52,130 nt of DNA from Neocallimastix lanati (nom. inval.) (taxonomy: Eukaryota > Neocallimastigomycota > Neocallimastigomycetes > Neocallimastigales > Neocallimastigaceae): NCBI GenBank assembly GCA_016946835.1, contig JACVTC010000046.1:1170001-1222130 (forward strand), given 5' to 3'. A program made the translations under genes and the position numbers. This document shows positions 44,690-52,130 of the stretch, one piece after another (positions within the stretch are counted from its first letter, which is position 1; every line of letters starts with the position of its first letter). The notes beneath the pieces are model-generated. The model did not search any database. It had not been told where the DNA came from and saw only the letters and a program-made list of their open reading frames with translations.

Positions 44690-45705
44690 TGGTAAAGAAT
44701 GAATTAATAACCTTTATTTTATTATTAATAATTCTTTACTAAATTGTACTTTCCTATATTCTTGATAACCTAAACTTAATAATAAAATTTAATTTATTTT
44801 AATATAAATTAATTTTAACTTGTAAATAATGTAAATAAATTTTAATTAATTACTTTATTGTTATATTATTAAATATATGTATATTAAAATACAATTGTAA
44901 ATATTAAAATTATACTTTTAAGATACTAAACTATTAAAACTATTAATTAAATATTATTATAAAAATTATTATAAAATTATTAAAATTATTAATTAAATAT
45001 TATTCTAAAAATTATTATAAATTATTAATATTATAAAATTATTAAAATTATTAAATATTATTATAAAAATTTATTTATTATAACTATTAAATATTATTAT
45101 AAAATTATTAAGATTATTAATTAAATTTATTATTAAAAATTATTATTAAAAATTTTTACTTATTATAAAAATTATTATTTAAATATTATCAAATTTATTA
45201 ATTAAATATTATAAAAATTTTATTTTATTTTGAAAATAATTACAAGTATTATTTAAAATAATTAAAGATTATTAAATTTATTATATTAATCTTTAAAAAC
45301 AATTTATTTAACTTAAAAATATCAAAGAAAATAGTAAAAACTATTTTCTATATATTTATTTTATAATTATTTTTAATTAAATTATATTTGAATATTATAT
45401 TATTATATTTATAAAAATTAAAACAAAAATGAATTATTGATATAAAATTAATTCAATAATTCTATAAAATTACTTAAATTATAAACAATTAATTATACTT
45501 TAAATTTATAAAAAAATATAAATATTGTAACAATTTCTTAAAAATTAAATGTGTGTACTTTAAATAATAAAATTTTATATTAATAAAAAAAAAATAAATA
45601 ACTTTTAATAAAGAATTATTTTTTTTTTATTTAAAATCAAAGCAGGGTAATACCCGTCCCCCCTGCTTGATTTTAAATATCTAAGTGTCAACCCCGAGTC
45701 TACCA
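44690..45705 (+). repeat. Element H 5' LTR (family A)
   Basis: 1016 bp, same family as the solo LTR at 27979-28997. The 17-bp 3' stem around aaagcaggg and ccctgcttgatttt is conserved. TGGTA to TACCA termini. Confidence 0.9.
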
Positions 45706-45709
45706 AAAT

Positions 45710-45726
45710 TGGTGGAGATATCGGGG
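45710..45726 (+). other. Element H primer-binding site
   Basis: TGGTGGAGATATCGGGG, 4 bp after the LTR; identical to that of element B. TGG pairs with a tRNA CCA end. Confidence 0.85.
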
Positions 45727-46437
45727 AAGAAGAAGAAGAAGAAGAAGAAGAAGAAGAAGAAGAAAAGGAAGAAGAAGAAGAAGAAGAAAAAGAAGAAAAA
45801 GTAGAAGAAGAAGAAAAAGTAGAAGAAGAAGAAAAAGTAGAAGAAGAAGAAAAAGTAGAAGAAGAAGAAAAATTAGAAGAAGAAGACCAAGAAAAAGAAG
45901 ACCAAGAAGAAAACCAAGAAGAAGACCAAGAAAAAGAAGACCAAGAAGAAAACCAAGAAGAAGACCAAGAAGAAGACCAAGAAGAAAACCAAGAAGAAGA
46001 CTAAGAAGTAGACCAAGTGGAAGAAGACCAAGAAAAAGAAGACCAAGAAGAAGACCAAGAAGAAGACCAAGAAGAATACCAAGAAGAAGACTAAGAAGTA
46101 GACCAAGTGGAAGAAGACCAAGAAAAAGAAGACCAAGAAGAAAACCAAGAAGAAGACCAAGAAGAAGACCAAGAAGAAGACAAAGAAGAAAACCAAGAAG
46201 AAAACCAAGAAGAAGACCAAGAAGAAGACCAAGAAGAAGACCAAGAAAAAGACCAAGAAGAAAACCAAGAAGAAAACCAAGAAGAAAACCAAGAAGAAGA
46301 CCAAGAAGAAGACCAAGAAGAAGACCAAGAAAAAGACCAAGAAGAAAACCAAGAAGATAACCAAGAAGATAACCAAGAAGAAAACCAAGAAGAAGACCAA
46401 GAAGAAGACCAAGAAGAAGACCAAGAAGGAAATTGGA
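45727..46437 (+). repeat. GAA / GACCAAGAA minisatellite in element H leader
   Basis: Begins as (GAA)n and becomes a 12-bp gaccaagaagaa array with a longer segmental repeat (the tagaccaagtggaagaagac block at 46008 and 46098). Plus frames give Glu/Asp/Gln runs with in-frame TAA, and minus frames give VFFL repeats. I regard it as non-coding leader. Confidence 0.85.
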
Positions 46438-46830
46438 ACTAAGCAGTTATAGATAATTCTATAATTGCGAGTGGTTTAATCAGGTGTTTGGAGAGGGGCC
46501 GGTTACGAACTAATCGAACCCCGATTAGATATAGCGGTAAATACTGTTGGGAAGCAGAAATTACCCTATAGATCACCCATTATACGTTCAACACGGTTTG
46601 GGTGCTCCTCCACTTGACTCAGGCAAATTCACTTAGTATACCGAAATACTAAGGTCCCTCTGCGTGGTCGGCAGTTGTAATAGATAGCGGTTTTTCAAGT
46701 TGTATTAGGTTTGTTAATTTACCTTGTTTTTAATTAAGTTTATTTGTTTTTTTTAAGTTGTAATTATATAAACTTAATAATAATTGTAATTGTAATTGTA
46801 AATATTGTAATAATAACCGATAACAAATAA

Positions 46831-46877
<47 letters not shown>

Positions 46878-47244
46878 ATATTAATTTTTGTGTTTTTAAA
46901 TATTTTTAATTGCTATATTAATAAATTTTTTTTGTAAATAATTGTATATATTTTTTTTATTTAAGTAAAGATAAACGAAAGGGGTTATTAGCTTGAAAGA
47001 ATAGTGAACACTCCAACTAGTTTATTAATTTATATTTATTCTAGTGTCCAGGAGGGGGAGTACGGGTGTATATAGCAAAATTAAATATACACTAGCCGGA
47101 AACGTCTCACTAGAGATATAAATTACTTAAATATATAATTTTAATTGTAAATAAATAAATAAATAAAAATATAGCAATTAAATAATTAATAAAACAATTT
47201 TTTTATTTTATTTTATTTTTTTTAAAAGTGTGTTTTTTTTAAAA
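46438..47244 (+). other. Element H structured leader
   Basis: GC-richer islands with hairpins: CTAATCG (46510) with CGATTAG (46522), CTTAGTAT (46632) with ATACTAAG (46646), and GTGTATAT (47066) with ATATACAC (47085). A poly-A run lies at about 46830-46875. Likely 5' untranslated RNA; packaging and translation roles are inferred. Confidence 0.55.
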
Positions 47245-48201
47245 ATGAGTTCAATTAATTTTAAAGATTTAAAAAAAGAACTTAAGGATATTGAAAAAAT
47301 ATCCAAAGAAAATTTAGATGTTAAAACTTGGAAGTCTGATTTAGAGCTTTGGATAAAGCTTGAACATGTTGAAGACTCCAAGATTATATTTTATGCCTGT
47401 GTTTTAACCTCAATTGGTGAAACCAGGAAAGTCATCCAAGAATTAATGGATGATAATGATAAAGATGATGATAGTGATAGTGATGATGATGATGATAATG
47501 ATGATGATGATGATGATAATTATAAGGATATTGATGATGAAAATGAGGATGATGATAATGAAGAAGATAAAGAAATTGATAAAAAGAATAAGGCTTATCC
47601 TTCCCTTAATAGAATTGTAAAAGCTATAGAAGAATTTTATGGCATTAGGGAGGATCAAAATAATTTATTAAGAGAGTTACGTGCTCTCAGAATTAAGAGA
47701 AATGAAAGAATCAAAGATTTTAATATTAAGTATAAAACTTTATATTTAAAATTAAATAAAAAGAAAAGAAGTCAGATAAGTGTTTTAGATTACACAGACT
47801 CCATTGAAAACAATGTTGAAGCCTGGAAACGTCTAACCTTATTTGATAACATTTCTCTGTCAAAAGCCTTTAAAATTGCTGAAAAAGCAGATAGGTTAAA
47901 TTATATGGGTAGTAATCAAAGAAGACATTCTTCTACCCCTTCACCTTCTGCAAATATATCTTCTTTTAATAATAGAGTTAATTTTCATCCTCCTATTAAA
48001 AATAAATTAGAACAAAAAGTTAATATTAAACCTAAAGAAGATAATGACATAGAGGAATTAACAAGAAAAATGAGAAGCTTAACAATAAAGGCTTGTTATT
48101 TCTGTAAAGAACCAGGTCATTATCAAAACAATTGCCCAAAGTTGAGAGCAATTGTTGAGAAAAATAGGAAGGAAATTAGAAACAATAAACGTTTAAATTG
48201 A
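47245..48201 (+). CDS. gag: Element H Gag
   Basis: 318 residues from ATG 47245; an upstream GTG at 47230 is in frame but not a plausible start. The Gag core has WKSDLELWIKLEHVEDSKII and LNRIVKAIEEFYG followed by LLRELRALRIKRNERIKDFN. A (GAT)n-encoded Asp-rich stretch splits the core near residues 70-105. A CCHC knuckle, CYFCKEPGHYQNNC, is at 284-297 near the basic C-terminus. The stop TGA at 48199 directly follows a slippery heptamer. Confidence 0.93.
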   Translation: MSSINFKDLKKELKDIEKISKENLDVKTWKSDLELWIKLEHVEDSKIIFYACVLTSIGETRKVIQELMDDNDKDDDSDSDDDDDNDDDDDDNYKDIDDENEDDDNEEDKEIDKKNKAYPSLNRIVKAIEEFYGIREDQNNLLRELRALRIKRNERIKDFNIKYKTLYLKLNKKKRSQISVLDYTDSIENNVEAWKRLTLFDNISLSKAFKIAEKADRLNYMGSNQRRHSSTPSPSANISSFNNRVNFHPPIKNKLEQKVNIKPKEDNDIEELTRKMRSLTIKACYFCKEPGHYQNNCPKLRAIVEKNRKEIRNNKRLN

Positions 48202-48244
48202 GTAATGGGATAAGAAGCTCTCCCATACTTAATAAAGCAGCTTC
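48192..48244 (+). promoter_or_regulatory. Element H -1 frameshift site with H-type pseudoknot
   Basis: Heptamer T TTA AAT (48192-48198) in gag frame, then the TGA stop. Spacer 48199-48204. Stem 1 is ATGGGA (48205-48210) with TCCCAT (48221-48226). Stem 2 is GAAGCT (48214-48219) with AGCTTC (48239-48244). Loops are 3, 1 and 12 nt. The -1 frame is open and continues as pro-pol. Confidence 0.88.
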
Positions 48245-48651
48245 ACTTAAATATCAAAAAGAAATTAAAAATTCTCGTCTTTCTAATATTGAAGAAATTC
48301 CTGCTAATAAAAGGGTGGTTAATAAAAAGAAAGTTGATTATTTAGTAGGAGCATCTAAACGTAAAATTTATGATGTTAATAATGATGAAGGTAGTGCGGA
48401 GAAAAGGATTCATAAGTCGTTGAAAGAGAATCCTAAACCTATAATAACTCCTGCATTACGGAAACAGAAAGAACGAGAAATAAAAGAAAATAATATAAGT
48501 AATAAAATTGTTAAACAAATTAAACCATCTATTCTAGCTCAACCACGAATTGAAAAAGAAAAAGAGATTGAAAGACAAATTCGTGATAATGAAAGAGCTA
48601 GTAATAGTAATACTAATTATAGTAATAATCATAGTAATGATAATAGTAATG
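48198..48651 (+). CDS. pol: Element H pro-pol, N-terminal part
   Basis: Read from the frameshift (no ATG needed): a Lys/Glu-rich, apparently unstructured leader (SNGIRSSPILNKAASL to an Asn/Ser run). It ends at a TAA at 48654 only because LTR S was inserted. Taking out the LTR and one TAATG copy makes it continuous with 49428 onward. Confidence 0.85.
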
Positions 48652-49422
48652 TGTAAAGATATTATTAATATCTTTAAATAATTTTAATTAAATTTAATCA
48701 TAAATTTAAGTAAAATTAAAATAAATTTATTTGAAATCACGTGTATAAAATTATTGAAAATATTTTTAACATAATTTCGATTTTTTCCCAATCATACTAA
48801 TAAATTAAAAATTTCTCTTGTGAAACTAGTATTTGAAAATCATTTCTTTTTATGTAATTTAATTTAAATAATAAGAGTTAAGGTTTTTCACAAGATAAAT
48901 TAACAACATGAAACTATGCAATTAGTCATGTTGAAACTTACGGCATTTTATGCTAAATTTATATTAAATAATTATGACAACTTTTATATTATTTTTAAAT
49001 AGAAAATATATAATAAATTTACTAATAATATTTAAATAATAAATAAATAATAAATGAACTCAATTAGAATTGATTATATTTATTTTAGTTATTAATTATA
49101 ATTCTCTTTATTTAGTAATAGTTAATTATTTATTATTAGTTTAGGTTAGTATTGTTTTTAAATAAATAGCTAGATAATATAATTCAATAGGAATTATATA
49201 TTATAAATGTAATAAGATAAAAATATAAATAGTTATCAAATTTCATGTATTTTAATCGATGTAATTGTTATTAACGATTTCTTGTTAATAACACTTTAAA
49301 ATAAATAAAGATTTTAATATTTAAAAAATTAATAAAACTTGTTCTTTAAAACTATTATTTTGTGTTTTAGTGTTATTATTGAAGTGTTGATTTATAATCT
49401 ATTTTTTTACCAAAACTTTACA
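48652..49422. repeat. Solo LTR S inside element H pol
   Basis: 771 bp, TGTAAAG to CTTTACA, flanked by TAATG at 48647-48651 and 49423-49427. Terminal hairpin AAAGATATT (48655) with AATATCTTT (48667). No coding sequence. Family distinct from A-F; orientation inferred from the hairpin. Confidence 0.9.
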
Positions 49423-49427
49423 TAATG

Positions 49428-52130
49428 ATAATATTAATAATAATTCATTAGTGAATGATGAAGTTATTATAAATAATATAAATAATGATAAAAGAAAGAA
49501 TAAAAATTTAATGAAAGAAAATAATGATAATAATAAAAGTATTGTGAAGGAGAATAATAAAGTAATTGATTTAACAAAGGTGTTAATTAGTAAAGATAAA
49601 GATACTCAAAAAGAAAATAAAAGTGCTAGAGTATCTAGGAAAATTAAGATGCAATCGGGGGAAGAAGAATATGATATTCTTAAAGATTTAAATTCTGCCC
49701 ATTGCAATATTACTTTTGGACAGTTATTGGATGCTGCTCCAAAATTAAGATATAAGGTGTCACAGGGTATTAAATTGGATAGGGACCAATCTAATATCTC
49801 TGGGGTGTTGGATAATGTGTCAGCCACGACTGTAGTCGTTAATAACATAGATCACACTTATAAAAGTAAAGGTAACGAACCATGTGAAGAGGATATTGCC
49901 ATGGTTGATGTTACAGTTGAAGGTGTTTCGGGGAAGGCTTTAATTGATTCATGTAGTAATTTAAGTATAATTACTCAACAATTTTTAGATAAGCTTCCGT
50001 CCGAATATGAACCTATTGATATTAGTCGTGGCAGAATTAGGTTGGCAACTAAGAATGATGATTACTCGGAAGGTTATATCATTCGGGTGCCAGTAAAGAT
50101 TAATAATCTTGTATTAATGGTTAATTGTAGAATAGTAGAAAAGGAGGATCCTTTTTACGATATTCTAATTAACTTAAAAACCCAAATTGATTATAATTTG
50201 TTTATCCACCCCATTTTATATAGTTTGTGTCAAATTACTCCTGAGGGAGTAATTGACGTTATTGCACCTATTAATAATGATTATGAAGATGAAGAAAAGT
50301 TGTTGTGTATGATTAAGGCTTTGGATGAAGATTCCAAAAAGAATGATTTAAAGAAAATTGAAGGATTATCTCCAAAGCAATATATTCATCATGAAATTTT
50401 CCTAAATACTTTAAATGAAAAATATAAAGATGAAATAATTAAAATTCTGGAGGAGAACTTAGAAATAGTTGCTACTTCTTCAGAAGAATTAACACCTTCT
50501 GATCTTCCTCCACATAAGATTAATTTAATTCCTGGTGCGAAACCAGTTAAGCAAAGGTGCTATAGATTAGTTAAATTTAAGTCGGATATACTTAAGGAGG
50601 AATTAATTAAATTAATTAATAAGAAATTAATTGAACCTTCTTGTTCCGAATGGTCATCGCCAATAGTGTTAGTACCGAAGAAGAACGGTAAATGGCGATT
50701 ATGTATTGATTATCGTAAGGTTAATGATTTAACAGTTAAAGATTCTTATTCATTACCTTACATTGATGAGATATTTGATAGTTTAGATGGGGCACAGATT
50801 TTTACAACAATGGATCTTTACTCTGGTTATCATCAAATTTTGATGGATGAGGAAAGTGTAGAAATTACCACCTTCACCACAAAATTTGGTAACTACCAAT
50901 TCAAGGTTATGCCTTTTGGTTTAACCGGAGCCCCAGCTACATTTCAAAGGGAAATGAATAGGATTCTTTTCCCATTTATAGGAAAGTTTGTTTTTAACTT
51001 TATAGATGATATTTTAATATACTCTAAGAGTATAGAAGAACATATAAGCCACATTAGGCAAGTGTTGGAAGTATTTCGCCAACACAAATTAAAAATTAAC
51101 ATTGAAAAATGTGCCTTTATGCAGACTGAAGTAGAAGTCTTAGGTCATAAGGCATCAGTGAAAGGTTTAAGTCCCCAGGATAGCAAAATTAAGGCTATCA
51201 AGGAGTGGGTAGCACCTGTTGATGTTCATGAATTACGATCTTTTCTTGGAGCAGTAGAATATTATAGAAACTTTATTGATAAATATGCCCAAATCTCTGC
51301 TCCTTTATGTAAATTATTAAGAAAGAATGTTAAATATAAATGGAATAATGAACATCAACAAAGTTTTGATCTGTTAAAAGAAAAATTAATAAATGCTCCA
51401 ATTTTAAAATATCCAAGTTTTAATCAAAGGTTTATAATTAGAACGGATGCTTCCTATGAAGGTATTGGAGGAGTATTACTCCAAGAAGATTTAGAAACCA
51501 AAAAGGAACATCCAGTTCATTATATAAGTAGAAGTTTAAGTAAAGCCGAGAAAAATTATGGCATTACTGACTTGGAAGGAGCTGCATTAATTTATTGTAT
51601 TACTAAGTTGAAATCTTATATATTAGGAAATCCTAATAAAACAGTAGTAATAACAGATCATAAACCATTAATCAGTTTCTTTAAAAATAAGGAACCTAAT
51701 AATGCTAGGCAAGCAAGGTGGTGCTTAACTGTTAGTACCCTTGGTGTTGAAATTCAATATCAAATGGGTAAGAAAAATGTGTTAGCCGATGCATTATCTA
51801 GGATGAAGAAAAGAGATGATTCTGTGGTATTGGCAACTAAGTTAACTTCAAAGGAAGAAGAAGAGTTGCTTTCTAAAACTATTAAAGACTTTATAAATGA
51901 AAAATTTGTTACGATAGATGGTGAAAATTACTTTGTTGATGGTAATGACTATCGTAAATTAATTACGGATCAAACGGAAAGAGTAAAACTTATTTTAGAA
52001 GCCCATAAGATAGGTCATGAGGGATACTATAAGACTTATCAAAGGCTTCGTAAAAGTTTTTATTGGAATAATATGGTGATGGATATTAAAAGAGTGGTGC
52101 AAAGTTGTGACAAGTGTCAGTTGAATAGGT
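49428..52130 (+). CDS. pol: Element H pro-pol, protease to integrase (partial)
   Basis: Frame open from 49391 to the window end; the first in-frame ATG is 49511, but the native start is the upstream frameshift. Protease: ALIDSCSNLSII with Asp at 49946 and Cys where the active-site Gly of Asp-Ser-Gly should be. Reverse transcriptase: IEPSCSEWSSPIVLVPKK, KWRLCIDYRKVND, FTTMDLYSGYHQI, VMPFGLTGAPATFQ, and FIDD at 50999-51010. RNase H: IIRTDASYEGIGGVLL, DLEGAALI, TDHKPL. The integrase zinc finger begins (HKIGHEGYYKTYQRLRKSFY, SCDKCQ) and is cut by the window edge. Confidence 0.95.

Larger units (their letters stand above)
44690..52130 (+). mobile_element. Ty3/gypsy retrotransposon H, runs off the window
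   Basis: 5' LTR 44690-45705, primer site 45710-45726, long structured leader, gag 47245-48201, a -1 frameshift pseudoknot, then pro-pol to the window end. Pro-pol is split by solo LTR S (48652-49422). The protease active-site Gly is changed. The element is therefore inactive, though its signals are well preserved. The 3' LTR lies outside. Confidence 0.92.

Noticed and set aside
45873-46424. VFFL-repeat frame (minus) and Glu/Gln/Asp frame (plus, 46107-46442)
   Set aside because: Both come from the GACCAAGAA minisatellite in the leader of element H; the plus frame is interrupted upstream by in-frame TAA.

Overview
The window is about 52 kb of very AT-rich eukaryotic nuclear DNA. The best fit is an anaerobic gut fungus (Neocallimastigomycota). 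Evidence for this is a secreted CotH-kinase protein with an N-terminal chitobiase-like domain, extreme AT bias in spacers, Asn/Lys-rich retrotransposon proteins and intron-less genes. The assignment is inferred; Dictyostelium-like amoebae share the AT and poly-Asn bias but are less typical for CotH proteins. Only three host loci are convincing: the CotH gene (3613-6018, +), a divergent Hsp70 (13635-15545, -) and a tRNA-Leu(CAA) gene (27882-27964, -). Almost everything else is mobile DNA or simple repeats.

Layout. 1-3612 is gene-free. After CotH come a deleted LINE scrap (6575-6925) and a decayed non-LTR retrotransposon (7778 to about 11870) broken by a 127-bp tandem duplication, a stop and indels. 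An Hsp70 tail pseudogene (12996-13113) lies downstream of the Hsp70 gene. A MITE-like inverted/tandem repeat sits at 16051-16311. A Ty1/copia element (17958-23259, -) has 242/244-bp LTRs, a CAAAT target duplication and a primer site matching an internal piece of tRNA-Lys(CUU). Next are two decayed FLYWCH/MULE transposase copies in opposite orientation (24865-26580) and a compound AAAAT satellite (26731-27813).

From 27.9 kb to the end the window is a stack of LTR elements. Solo LTR A1 (27979-28997) lies 14 bp upstream of the tRNA. Non-autonomous element B (29002-38533) abuts it and shares the same TTGT target. An apparently intact chromodomain Ty3/gypsy element G (29053-35414, -) is nested in the 5' LTR of B. 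Farther right are solo LTR C, non-autonomous element D, LTR F and a second Ty3/gypsy element H (44690 to beyond the window end, +), whose pol is split by solo LTR S.

Most notable. (1) Both gypsy elements place a -1 slippery heptamer directly before the gag stop, followed by a stem-loop (G) or an H-type pseudoknot (H), joining gag to a separate pol frame. (2) Every LTR family here begins its U3 with a long terminal hairpin whose arms differ between families but still pair. (3) Element B carries four tandem hairpins of common architecture with compensatory changes just after its primer site, and has no intact genes. (4) A and B share one exact target site upstream of the tRNA gene, suggesting position-specific integration. 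(5) The copia element appears primed by a half tRNA-Lys(CUU).
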